NCBI GenBank assembly: GCA_905215845.1
Contig: CAJMRU010000029.1
Span: forward strand, 1-8,358
Length of the DNA: 8,358 nucleotides
Direction of reading: 5' to 3'
Origin: an uncultured bacterium
GTDB taxonomy: Bacteria; Bacillota; Clostridia; TANB77; CAG-508
Shown here: positions 1 to 7,504 of the stretch, one piece after another
How positions within the stretch are numbered: position 1 is the stretch's first letter
How the letters are laid out: each line of letters opens with the position of its first letter
The notes under the pieces: generated by a model
Database searches by the model: none
The model's input: the letters and a program-made list of their open reading frames with translations, nothing else
What the model was told of the DNA's origin: nothing
Position numbers and translations under genes: made by a program

Positions 1-1
1 A

Positions 2-580
2 ATAATATGTATTATATTAAATAGTACAATTTTTAATATCAATTTTAAAAATTCAAAATTAAAAGTAGGATTTACAAGTGAAAATCAAGTTTTTAATCAA
101 AACAATCAAAATATTCAAAATCGTCAAAAAAATCATAATTTACAGAATAACATTTTAAATTCCAATATATCCAAGCAATTATCAACAAAAAGCGAAGAAA
201 AAGTGGAATGGTATATAGAAATTCCAACAATTTCATTAAAAGCACCAATTACAGAAGGTACAACAAAAGAAATTTTAGATAATTATGTAGGGCATTTTGA
301 AGAAAGTCCTAGTAAAAAAGGAAATGTATGTCTAGCAGCACATAATAGAGGATATAAAAATAACTATTTTGAAAATCTAAAAAAATTAAAGATAGGAGAT
401 GAAATATTTTATAAAAATAATGAATATGAACAAAAATATATAGTATCTAAACACGAAATAATAAAAGATACAGATTGGGTAAATTTAGAAAATACAGAAG
501 AAGATAAAATAACTTTGATAACTTGTGTTGAAAATGAACCTAATTATAGAAGATGTATCCAAGGAAAAAAATTAGAGTAA
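2..580 (+). CDS. Sortase (class D-like), 5' end outside the window
   Basis: This is a membrane-anchored cysteine transpeptidase that would cleave LPxTG-type sorting signals and attach surface proteins to the wall. The frame is open from base 2 with no stop, giving 192 visible residues. A GTG at 203 could be taken as a start but would remove the membrane anchor, so the true start lies upstream of the window. Residues 1-6 look like the end of a hydrophobic helix. Residues 28-60 are an Asn/Gln-rich linker, and the sortase barrel begins near WYIEIPTI (70-77). The catalytic residues are visible: His114 in LAAHNRG, Cys175 in TLITC, and an Arg in NYRR (183/184). The family is certain. The class D assignment rests only on the TLITC and NYRR spacing and is tentative. 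The next gene, 125 bp downstream, encodes an LPVTG protein and is the obvious substrate. Confidence 0.9.
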   Translation: MICIILNSTIFNINFKNSKLKVGFTSENQVFNQNNQNIQNRQKNHNLQNNILNSNISKQLSTKSEEKVEWYIEIPTISLKAPITEGTTKEILDNYVGHFEESPSKKGNVCLAAHNRGYKNNYFENLKKLKIGDEIFYKNNEYEQKYIVSKHEIIKDTDWVNLENTEEDKITLITCVENEPNYRRCIQGKKLE

Positions 581-645
581 TAAAGAAAATTTTAAAAATT
601 TATAAAGCTAAGAGAAAGATATTAATATAAAAATAAAGTAAAATC

Positions 646-680
646 ATATAGGTTTATAGGTAAATCCTTAAAAACCTAAA
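646..680 (+). other. Imperfect hairpin between sortase and adhesin genes
   Basis: TAGGTTT (649-655) pairs with AAACCTA (672-678), and an inner AGG/CCT pair closes a TAAAT loop, with one mismatch and one bulge. No run of T follows, so it is not a standard intrinsic terminator. It sits just before the adhesin ribosome binding site and could mark an mRNA processing site or a leader structure. Function is unknown. Confidence 0.3.
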
Positions 681-690
681 TATAAAATAT

Positions 691-697
691 AAGGAAG
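691..697 (+). promoter_or_regulatory. Ribosome binding site of the adhesin gene
   Basis: AAGGAAG lies about 8-10 bases before the ATG at 706. It supports that start, which also opens directly onto a proper signal peptide. No clear sigma-A promoter is seen in the 125-bp gap, so transcription may continue from the sortase gene. Confidence 0.6.
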
Positions 698-705
698 AAA
701 GTAGA

Positions 706-1971
706 ATGAATAAAGTTAAAAACATATCTAAAAAAATTGTAATAATAATAAGTCTAGTAATATTAAATACAATGCTATTTATAAATTCAGTAATAGCAGC
801 CCAAATGGATTCAACACATATTTATTCATCAGGTTCTTGTGGAGAATTGTTAAAATACAAAGGAGGACTTGTAATAGTTGAATATGCAGAATATAAAGAT
901 AATGGAGTATCATATCCAGCATATTGCCTAGATAAAACCAAACATGGTGTTGAAGGTGATTTTTCATATGATGTTTCTATAAATGATGCTATAAAAGATG
1001 TAGGACTATGGAAAGTAATAGTAAATGGATATCCATATAAAACGATAGAAGAATTAGGTGTTGCTAACAAAGAAGAAGCCTTTACAGCAACAAAACAAGC
1101 TGTTTACTGCTATGTACATGGAAATAAATTGAGTGAATATGAAGGAATAGGAGAAGCTGGAAAAAGAACTTTAAATGCTATGTATAAAATAATTGATAAT
1201 GCTAATAAATCGACAGAAACTCAAATATCAAGTACACTAACAATAAATAAAAATAATGATGAATGGAAACAAGATAATAAAGACAAAAACTACATATCAA
1301 AAACATATAGTGTATCAGCAGATACAGTTATAGAAAAATATAAAATAAAAATAGAAAGTGAAAAAGGACAAAATATTGAAGGAATAAAGTTAGTAGATGA
1401 AAACAATAATGAAAAGCAAGAATTTAATGCAAATGAAAAATTTAAAGTATTAGTACCCTTAAAAAGAGCTAATGAAAAAGGTGAATTTAAAATAAATGTA
1501 GAAGCAAAAGTAAATACAAAAGTAGTATTATATGGAGCAGCTCCTAATAGCGAATATCAAGACTATGCATTAACTTCGGCAGGTTACGAAAACGGAAGAG
1601 GAATAGCAAAAGACGAATATAACAAAAATGAAACAAAGATAATAATTATAAAACAAGACGAAGAAACTAAAAAGAGATTAGAAGGAGTTGAATTTGAATT
1701 ATTAGATGAAAACAAAAATGCAATATATAAAAACTTAAGAACAGATGAAAAAGGAAAAATTGTTATAGGGAATATAATTCCAGGAAAATATTATATAAAA
1801 GAAACAAAATCAATAGATGGATATGAAATTTATGAAGAAGACATTGAAATAAATATAGACTTAAATCAAGAAATAATGGTAACAGTAAATAATAAAAAAG
1901 AAGATAAACCTAAAATAGAAACAAGCAAAAAAGAAAAGGAAGTAAAAAGATTACCAGTAACAGGAATGTAG
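706..1971 (+). CDS. Thioester-domain (TQXA-type) LPxTG adhesin lacking its membrane anchor
   Basis: This secreted adhesin is expected to bind targets covalently through an internal thioester. It has a signal peptide at residues 1-32 (KK, hydrophobic core, likely cut near VIAA/QM). The thioester domain spans about 38-300. The bond partners should be Cys74 in AYCLDK and Gln131 in ATKQAVY, with NGYPYKT at 108-113 and the conserved-looking LYGAAPNSEYQDYAL at 275-289. A SpaA/Cna-B-type prealbumin-fold domain follows at about 309-396. Lys316 (IIIIKQDEE), Glu366 (IKETKS) and an Asn at 395/396 are the likely isopeptide residues. After a Lys/Glu-rich linker comes LPVTG (416-420), then Met421 and a TAG stop. 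A normal sorting signal continues with about 20 hydrophobic residues and a basic tail, and these are absent. DNA immediately downstream is an IS3-family end, so the protein was probably truncated by that element. As it stands it would be secreted but not retained for sortase. Confidence 0.88.
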   Translation: MNKVKNISKKIVIIISLVILNTMLFINSVIAAQMDSTHIYSSGSCGELLKYKGGLVIVEYAEYKDNGVSYPAYCLDKTKHGVEGDFSYDVSINDAIKDVGLWKVIVNGYPYKTIEELGVANKEEAFTATKQAVYCYVHGNKLSEYEGIGEAGKRTLNAMYKIIDNANKSTETQISSTLTINKNNDEWKQDNKDKNYISKTYSVSADTVIEKYKIKIESEKGQNIEGIKLVDENNNEKQEFNANEKFKVLVPLKRANEKGEFKINVEAKVNTKVVLYGAAPNSEYQDYALTSAGYENGRGIAKDEYNKNETKIIIIKQDEETKKRLEGVEFELLDENKNAIYKNLRTDEKGKIVIGNIIPGKYYIKETKSIDGYEIYEEDIEINIDLNQEIMVTVNNKKEDKPKIETSKKEKEVKRLPVTGM

Positions 1972-2042
1972 GTAGAGTATTCAAAGACCTAAAAGGAATG
2001 ACTCATGTTCAATACAGAATTCATTCCCAAAATGTTGCTTAA
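1971..2042 (+). pseudogene. IS3-family transposase (OrfB) C-terminal fragment
   Basis: In the frame read from 1971, the codons give GRVFKDLKGMTHVQYR, then IHSQNVA and a TAA stop at 2040-2042. This resembles the C-terminus of IS3-family DDE transposases, which commonly end in the pattern LKGMSPVQYR-TH. Only about 23 residues remain, all after the DDE catalytic core, so the fragment is dead. It is in a different frame from the adhesin and overlaps its stop codon. It has no start codon or ribosome binding site of its own. The family match is from memory of the consensus, not a search. Confidence 0.72.
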
Positions 2043-2058
2043 TACTAAATCAAAAAAA

Positions 2059-2083
2059 TGTCCAATTTTTTGGGTTCAGTACA
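2059..2083 (+). repeat. IS3-type terminal inverted repeat (single copy)
   Basis: Read on the minus strand this starts TGTACTGAACCC, continues with an A-run and ends TTGGACA. That is the usual form of IS3-family ends (TG-ACTG-CCCC-A-run-GT-GACA). No partner copy exists in the window. Confidence 0.65.
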
Positions 2084-2182
2084 TTTCCTATGATATATAC
2101 TATATAATAGTTTACAATAAAAAGTAAGAGAACAAAGTAAAGAAATATGAATTTTTGCTTTAAAACTAAAAATGAGAAAAAT

Positions 2183-2210
2183 AAAAAAACTATCAATTGA
2201 TAGTTTTTTT
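2183..2210. terminator. Bidirectional intrinsic terminator
   Basis: This is a perfect 28-nt palindrome. CTATC and GATAG flank an AATT loop, with seven A on one side and seven T on the other. Either strand gives a hairpin followed by a U-run. It lies between convergent units: the adhesin side on the left and the minus-strand operon, whose last stop codon begins 12 bp away, on the right. The stem is short in GC pairs, but the A/T tracts extend it. Confidence 0.85.
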
Positions 2211-2221
2211 ATTAGAAAACT

Positions 2222-4552
2222 TTAATTATTTGGATTTCCCTTTTTCAAGTTAACTATTACAGCATCATCATTATCAAATAAGAATTTTGAATCTGTTGTA
2301 TCAGTTTGAATAGGGTCAATTTCATTTCTTTCATCAGTAAAATCGATATTTTTTATATCAAATTTTTTTCTTCTTACATCGGAATCATCTTCAGTAGCAG
2401 TAGTAACACCATCAGAGTATTTACCAAAATCAAAGAATTTTATTTTTTGATGTTCTTTATATTTAGCTTCTAGGTAATTAAATTTACCAAGACCAACTAA
2501 GAATTTGCCACCTAAATCTTTTATTTTATAAGCACATTTTTTATCTGTAAGAGAACCTTGTAATTTTCCAGAAGAAAAATTATCAACAAATGCCCATTTT
2601 ACATTACCATGTTTTGATTCGTATTCTCCTGTTTTAAAATCAATTGTATTTCCAAATGTCCACTCTCTTTTTTTACCAAATTCAGAAGCCCACCATTCAA
2701 GTTCTTCAATAACTCCATTTCCAGTAAATATTTTACTAGCACAGTTAGCTAGAAGAGTGTTTCTTTGACTAGATTTTTCAGGTGAGTCACTTAGTTGGGC
2801 TAAGTTTTGTGCTGAAATAACAGTTCCAACTTTATATTTTCTATACATTGTAAATATTGCTTCAGTAGCTTTACAAATAAAATCTGGAAATTCATCTATA
2901 TATAAGAAGTTTGGAACTCTAGTATTTTCTGTTCCAGGTCTTCTTAAAACAGCATTTTGCATTGAAATTAAGAAGAATAATCCAAAAGCCTTATGAGCAG
3001 AAGCACCTAAATCGCCTCGTCTTGTGCAAATAAATGTTATTTCACCATTTTTTAAGCAATCGTCAAAATTTATATTGTTATGCCTGTTACACAAAATTGA
3101 TTTTACTCCAGGAATTCTAAGGATATTGTCTAGTTGTGCAATTGCAGGTGTAATATATTTTTCAGTTTGTTCTTTACTTGAAGAGTTTTTATAGAAATGT
3201 TTTCTAAAATATGCAAGTTGAACAGCATATTTTTCTTTTAAATCTTCATCATGGGCTAATATTTCACACATTTTTTCAATTAAGTCAAAATTTGTAAACA
3301 TTTTTAACATATCATACATGTTAGGTAATGAACCTTCATTCATTCTAGGATACATTTCTTTTAATATTATAGCTAAATTTTCAATTGCTTGCACAGTAAA
3401 GTCTTCTCTAAATATTTCTTCTGCTTCATGAGAATTAACAAACATGGTTTTTAATGTTGATGATATTGTTAGTGCTATTTTTGTTGGATCATCATAAACA
3501 AATGGATTTAATCCAATTGAATTTGAATTGTTAGGGTCAACTATATTATATTCAAATCCATAATTTTCGCAAACATCTTGCATGTGTTGAATTAATTCAT
3601 AATCAGGTGACATGACAGTTAAACCTAAATTTTTATAAATATTATTTCCATTTTCTTTTCCTAAAATAAGTTTTTTCATATAAGCATTATAAACATCTTC
3701 TTTTCCTTCAATAGGACGTAACATATTTAATCTGAAGTTTTTATTTAAATAATCATTGTTATATGGTTTATCTAAGTAAGCAATGTGAGTTTTTAAAGCA
3801 GTTATTCCCATTTCTTTAGAAACTTCTCTAAAGAAATATTTTCTTTCAATGTCTCTAGAGATAAGTGGTTCAAAAACTAGAGATGTTTTTCCACTACCAG
3901 AGCCACCACATACAAATAATGCCTGATATCTAGAAGCTTCTGGTATTGTTATATTTGCCCCTGTTTCATCATCTGAACATAAATAAACTTCACAAGTGTA
4001 AGTTCCACGATTTTTAGTTTTATCAGATAAATCAATTCCACCATAGTCCCAGATTGAACGAACTTGATCAAGGTTATCATTTACGCCCATATATAGACCT
4101 TTGAAGAATGGGAAAAATGTAGCTAATGGTAAAAACAATGAAATACTTATAAAGGCAGGTCTAACTACTTCTGAAAACTCAGTTATAATCTCTACATAGT
4201 TTGGGACAGAAAGCATTAATAACCAAACGCCCATATTAAGCCATTGAGTAAACATAGAAAGTGCTATTATATATAATGCAACTACAAAAGCATAAAAAAT
4301 AGAAACTTTTTTATTTTTTGAACCTGTAAATTCAGAAGCTCCTGAAAATAAAAAAGCAAAAATAGGACAAGCAAGTGCAAAAGTATATTGAATAGGTCCC
4401 CAATATGAATAAGAAACTCCTGTAAATATCATTAATAGCATTTCAACTAATCTATCAACTACTAAATATATAGTAATTAAAGTTAATATATATGTTGCAA
4501 AAGTATTTCTACTTGTATTTAATTTTTTTAAAAATTTGTCTATTATTTTCAT
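2222..4552 (-). CDS. VirD4/TraG-family coupling-type ATPase, membrane-anchored
   Basis: This is a hexameric-type motor ATPase of the family that feeds DNA or protein substrates into type IV secretion channels. Hydrophobic helices lie at about 18-42, 52-71, 84-103, 107-118 and 133-152. The cytoplasmic ATPase follows with Walker A GGSGSGKTS (216-224, Lys222), Walker B NFLYIDEF (548-555, Asp553/Glu554) and a VirD4-like SAQNLAQL (580-587). The last 70 residues or so are acidic and probably disordered, and could contact substrate. Length is a little above the usual 550-700. The start codon lies 15 bp after the upstream stop with only a weak Shine-Dalgarno (AAAAAGA), suggesting translational coupling. 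It ends the operon, just before the terminator. The window shows no relaxase, VirB4-like ATPase or integrase, so a DNA-transfer role is not supported here. Export of protein or assembly of surface structures is equally possible. The family is clear; the substrate is unknown. Confidence 0.88.
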   Translation of the reverse strand: MKIIDKFLKKLNTSRNTFATYILTLITIYLVVDRLVEMLLMIFTGVSYSYWGPIQYTFALACPIFAFLFSGASEFTGSKNKKVSIFYAFVVALYIIALSMFTQWLNMGVWLLMLSVPNYVEIITEFSEVVRPAFISISLFLPLATFFPFFKGLYMGVNDNLDQVRSIWDYGGIDLSDKTKNRGTYTCEVYLCSDDETGANITIPEASRYQALFVCGGSGSGKTSLVFEPLISRDIERKYFFREVSKEMGITALKTHIAYLDKPYNNDYLNKNFRLNMLRPIEGKEDVYNAYMKKLILGKENGNNIYKNLGLTVMSPDYELIQHMQDVCENYGFEYNIVDPNNSNSIGLNPFVYDDPTKIALTISSTLKTMFVNSHEAEEIFREDFTVQAIENLAIILKEMYPRMNEGSLPNMYDMLKMFTNFDLIEKMCEILAHDEDLKEKYAVQLAYFRKHFYKNSSSKEQTEKYITPAIAQLDNILRIPGVKSILCNRHNNINFDDCLKNGEITFICTRRGDLGASAHKAFGLFFLISMQNAVLRRPGTENTRVPNFLYIDEFPDFICKATEAIFTMYRKYKVGTVISAQNLAQLSDSPEKSSQRNTLLANCASKIFTGNGVIEELEWWASEFGKKREWTFGNTIDFKTGEYESKHGNVKWAFVDNFSSGKLQGSLTDKKCAYKIKDLGGKFLVGLGKFNYLEAKYKEHQKIKFFDFGKYSDGVTTATEDDSDVRRKKFDIKNIDFTDERNEIDPIQTDTTDSKFLFDNDDAVIVNLKKGNPNN

Positions 4553-4567
4553 TAAAATTATCTTTTT

Positions 4568-6187
4568 CTAATCTTTAAATTGTTCTGTATAGGTATCATA
4601 TGTCCTACTTGCCTTATAACTACTATATCTTTCTCTTGCTAAAGCTGTATAATATACACTTGCTACATTTTGATTAGTAGTTTTTTCTAAATATTCATAT
4701 ATACTATCAGATTCTACATCCAAATTAGTATGTGCCACTATACTTCCATAGCAGCCAATTTCCCTTCTTGGATAATAATATTTTGTAGTATCTTCACTTC
4801 CTATTATACTTTTTCTTTCAAAATCTATGTTTAAATATCCTATTTCTGGTATAACTGTACTTACTAAATCTTTGTCTGTTACCATATGATAATTATTATC
4901 ATTTCCTACAATGTATATTGAATTTTCTGATACTACTTCTTGATTTTTATTATTATTTATAATTGAATAACCATTATATACTTTACCACCAATGTTCAAT
5001 CCTTCTAAGAAACTTATCATTGACATATTATTCATTATTTGTGCCCATTCACCTTCTGTTAAATTTGGCATTTGAAAATTTGTTGATGCTCCTTGAGTAA
5101 AGTTATTATAGTTTGATATTGCTATTGATAAATTTTTTTCTATTGTATATCTTATTACTGCTAATCTATGATTGTTAAATACTGAAGCAGGATCTTCTAT
5201 GTGACCATTATTGTCAAAAATTCTTTGATCAGATGAAAATTCATATATTACTGAACTTCTCTCATCTACTAAATTCTTTAAAGGCTGTCCTTTTTCATCT
5301 ACTGCATCAGAAGCTCTTAAATCACTAAGTCCTGATTTATTATAGAACCAATCACTAAATTCTTTTGCTTCTGTAAAAAATTTTATTGCCAAATCATTTG
5401 ATGTTTCATATTTCGATAAAAACTTACCTTGTGGCTTTTTTTGTCCATTTAATATAGAAAACCATTGATCAGAAGCTATATCTTTATAATATTTTACTCC
5501 ATTTAATTTTATATATACATATTCATTTCCATCTGGAAGTGTCTCTTTCAAAGCTCCTTCTTCTTTTATTTCTATTCCTCTATATGTTACTTTATTTCCA
5601 TTTATTTTTATATCACTAGGATTATATAAATATCCATCTTTGTGAATATATTCATTATTCACTTTTCCATCAATTTGTATATAATTGTCTAAAGAATATG
5701 TGATTACTACATCATTTGCTCCTGTCTTATATCTACAACTATAGAAAATATATGGTTTTAAACCTGCTAAATTCTCTCCATCTTTATATGTTGAATTTGT
5801 ACTTACATTAACTTCACCTAATGTATTTGTATATGATGTATATATATATATACCATCATACATTGTAAATACTAATGCAGGTACATATTTATTTAATACA
5901 TCAATATTATATCCTGCCATATTAAAATTAGATGCTATTGAATTGAAAAAAGTATTTACTGCTGCTTCTATATCCCTAATTTTTGAATTCTGTATGTCTG
6001 ATGTACTATTATTTATAGTATTTAATTGAAAAGCTTTTACAGCGTCATATGTTGCTGTATCAAGCTTTGAATCATATAACTCTTGTGAATTTAATGTCGC
6101 TATATGATTTTGAGTATATGCAGATAATATTAGTGATATTGGTAATATTATTATTATAAAAATTACTGCTAAATATTGTATTTTCAT
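4568..6187 (-). CDS. Large single-pass extracellular protein of a putative secretion/pilus operon
   Basis: The function is not recognised. Residues 5-23 form one hydrophobic helix preceded by a short MKIQ end, so residues 24-539 should lie outside the membrane. After the helix comes a helical stretch with TLNSQELYDSKLDTATYDAVKAF (residues 31-53). That layout recalls TadE/TadG-like pilus proteins: an N-terminal helix and then an Asp/Ala-rich segment, but this is resemblance only. The remainder is rich in Tyr, Asn and Ser, like a beta-rich surface domain. There are only two cysteines, Cys151 and Cys479, which could form a disulfide. No signal-peptidase site or LPxTG motif is evident, so it probably stays anchored by the helix. 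The start has a good ribosome binding site (AAAGGAAAGAG). It is followed after 15 bp by the ATPase gene, implying a shared complex. Confidence 0.75.
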   Translation of the reverse strand: MKIQYLAVIFIIIILPISLILSAYTQNHIATLNSQELYDSKLDTATYDAVKAFQLNTINNSTSDIQNSKIRDIEAAVNTFFNSIASNFNMAGYNIDVLNKYVPALVFTMYDGIYIYTSYTNTLGEVNVSTNSTYKDGENLAGLKPYIFYSCRYKTGANDVVITYSLDNYIQIDGKVNNEYIHKDGYLYNPSDIKINGNKVTYRGIEIKEEGALKETLPDGNEYVYIKLNGVKYYKDIASDQWFSILNGQKKPQGKFLSKYETSNDLAIKFFTEAKEFSDWFYNKSGLSDLRASDAVDEKGQPLKNLVDERSSVIYEFSSDQRIFDNNGHIEDPASVFNNHRLAVIRYTIEKNLSIAISNYNNFTQGASTNFQMPNLTEGEWAQIMNNMSMISFLEGLNIGGKVYNGYSIINNNKNQEVVSENSIYIVGNDNNYHMVTDKDLVSTVIPEIGYLNIDFERKSIIGSEDTTKYYYPRREIGCYGSIVAHTNLDVESDSIYEYLEKTTNQNVASVYYTALARERYSSYKASRTYDTYTEQFKD

Positions 6188-6212
6188 ATAACTCTCTTTC
6201 CTTTGTTTATAT

Positions 6213-6248
6213 TTAAAAAAGGACGCAATTTTTATATGACGCCCCTTA
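6213..6248 (-). terminator. Possible attenuator or weak terminator inside the operon
   Basis: On the minus strand AAGGG(G)CG pairs with CGTCCTT, with one G-U pair and one bulged G. The loop is AT-rich and a run of six T follows directly. It sits in the 81-bp gap between the 177-aa and 539-aa genes, the largest gap among the complete genes. It may let the small-protein genes be expressed at higher level than the 539-aa protein and ATPase. The stem is imperfect, so this is tentative. Confidence 0.45.
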
Positions 6249-6268
6249 AAACTTTATTTTTCCTAGTA

Positions 6269-6802
6269 TTATTTTACTCCATTAGTTGATACTATTCCTC
6301 CATGCGATGCTGCAATAGTATAAGTGTCATTTCCTGTTACTGTATAGAAAAAGTTTTTTAATTGTTGTGATAATGTTGTATTAGTATTTTTTACACTTGC
6401 TATAAAATAATCTCCTTCTTTAAGTGCTAATACTGCATTATTATTATTTTTTCCTAATGCTTCTAAAATTTGTGATGTATACATTGAATAATATACATTT
6501 TCACCTATTTTTTCTGTTGCTGTTTGTGATGTTTTCTTTCCTGGATTTTCGTCTAAAACTTTTACTTCCATTTCTACATCATATGTATTTCCTGTTGAAT
6601 TAATGCTTTCTACAAATTTACTGTAATTATCTGATGTTAGTTTACCTGTTGTTCTTACTGTATCAACAAAATCTGTAGTTGCTGTTTTTACTGCTAATTG
6701 TGTGACATCATCTGTCCTATCTGACATAGCCATTAATGGAAATACAAACATTAAAACTGCTGCTAAAATTATTGCAATTATTGTTATTAATGAATCTCCC
6801 AT
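6269..6802 (-). CDS. Small membrane-anchored protein, pilin-like layout, unknown function
   Basis: This 177-residue protein has one N-terminal hydrophobic helix (about 5-25) after MGDS, then an outward domain. Notable segments are the region DFVDTVRTTGKLTSDNYSKF (44-63), then NSTGNTYDVEMEVKVLDENPGKK (68-90), and a C-terminal IAASHGGIV (163-171). From memory, similar small proteins occur in gut Clostridia, but no function is known to me and no database was searched. It has no cysteine, no type IV prepilin Gly-Phe-Glu site and no sorting signal. A strong ribosome binding site (TAAGGAGG) ends 6-7 bases before the ATG, suggesting high expression. It lies 35 bp after the 213-aa gene and 81 bp before the 539-aa gene. 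Confidence 0.75.
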   Translation of the reverse strand: MGDSLITIIAIILAAVLMFVFPLMAMSDRTDDVTQLAVKTATTDFVDTVRTTGKLTSDNYSKFVESINSTGNTYDVEMEVKVLDENPGKKTSQTATEKIGENVYYSMYTSQILEALGKNNNNAVLALKEGDYFIASVKNTNTTLSQQLKNFFYTVTGNDTYTIAASHGGIVSTNGVK

Positions 6803-6837
6803 AACTTCCTCCTTATAATAATAAATTAATCCTTTTA

Positions 6838-7479
6838 TTATTGCAAAATATATGTAATAACTCTTTTCTTCACTCTGTTTGCTTGTGGCACATTTGATTC
6901 TGAATCATCTGGATTTGAATTATCTACTATCTCATCATCTTCATAATACACTCCAAATTTTTCTTCAGCTCCTCCACTACTTAATATTTTATCATATAAT
7001 CCTTGATCTTGCAATATAATTCCTACTTCTTTAAATTCATTTTTTATATCATTAAATGATTTTCCACTTGGATCTCTATATGAACTTCCATATAAAATGC
7101 AACCTATAAACTGATTTCTCTTTTCAACACTTGCTAATGCTTGCTCTCTTAAATCTATATAATTAATATTTTCCTTTTGTATTGAATCTTTTTGAAATAT
7201 AGTCAATGGATCTGATTCATTACCATTTTTATAAAAATAGATTTTATAATTCTCATTATAGGCTCTATAAATAGATTGAACTATTGTCTCTACACTTACT
7301 TTTCTTGTTGTATCCCCATTTGTTGGAATATATGTATAATTATATTCTTTATCTTTGTAATTTAAAATTATTTGTGAAACTTCTCTAACTTCGGAAAAAG
7401 ATGATATACTAATCCCTAATGCTAGAACAAAAGCTAATACGGCTGCTGCCATTTTTAATGCGTCTGCTGCATTTTCCAT
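6838..7479 (-). CDS. Membrane-anchored protein with MENA-type N-terminus, unknown function
   Basis: The 213-residue protein begins MENAADALKM, followed by a hydrophobic Ala-rich helix (about 8-27). A soluble domain comes next, starting with a likely helix at 28-40 (SSFSEVREVSQII). The middle has a TIVQSIYRAYNENYKIYFYKN-like stretch (65-85), and there is an acidic loop rich in Asp/Ser/Asn (180-197) before a basic C-terminal strand (VKKRVITYILQ). One cysteine is present (Cys127). The N-terminal pattern MENA-x-x-AL is shared with the next protein upstream in the operon, so the two probably insert and function alike. The start has AAAGGATG as a ribosome binding site. It is 25 bp after the 140-aa gene. 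A pseudopilin or TadE-like subunit is a plausible guess, but nothing proves it. Confidence 0.75.
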   Translation of the reverse strand: MENAADALKMAAAVLAFVLALGISISSFSEVREVSQIILNYKDKEYNYTYIPTNGDTTRKVSVETIVQSIYRAYNENYKIYFYKNGNESDPLTIFQKDSIQKENINYIDLREQALASVEKRNQFIGCILYGSSYRDPSGKSFNDIKNEFKEVGIILQDQGLYDKILSSGGAEEKFGVYYEDDEIVDNSNPDDSESNVPQANRVKKRVITYILQ

Positions 7480-7504
7480 AATATATCATCCTTTCTTTAT
7501 AAAT

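Larger units (their letters stand above)
1971..2083 (+). mobile_element. Right-end remnant of an IS3-family insertion sequence
   Basis: The stretch has two parts in the order expected at the 3' end of an IS3-family element. First are the last residues of the transposase (ending at 2042), then, 16 bases later, a terminal inverted repeat (2059-2083). The left end, OrfA and nearly all of OrfB are missing, so it cannot move. The left junction is estimated at about 1968-1975, immediately after the adhesin's LPVTGM codons. No target duplication can be checked because only one end remains. Confidence 0.75.

Noticed and set aside
203..580. GTG at 203 as the sortase start
   Set aside because: The frame is open upstream to the window edge, with a linker and a hydrophobic segment expected of a sortase anchor, and no ribosome binding site precedes the GTG.
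779..1070. Minus-strand open frames inside the adhesin gene
   Set aside because: They overlap a well-supported adhesin frame with signal peptide and thioester motifs, have no ribosome binding site and show low-complexity translation.
1994..2027. GGAATGA and TCATTCC inverted repeat
   Set aside because: It falls within the transposase C-terminal coding fragment, has a 20-base loop and no T-run, so chance or coding constraint explains it.
5831..5862. Near-palindrome with a TATATATATATA core
   Set aside because: It lies inside the 539-aa gene, where it is explained by codons for YDGIYIYTSY. There is no terminator context.
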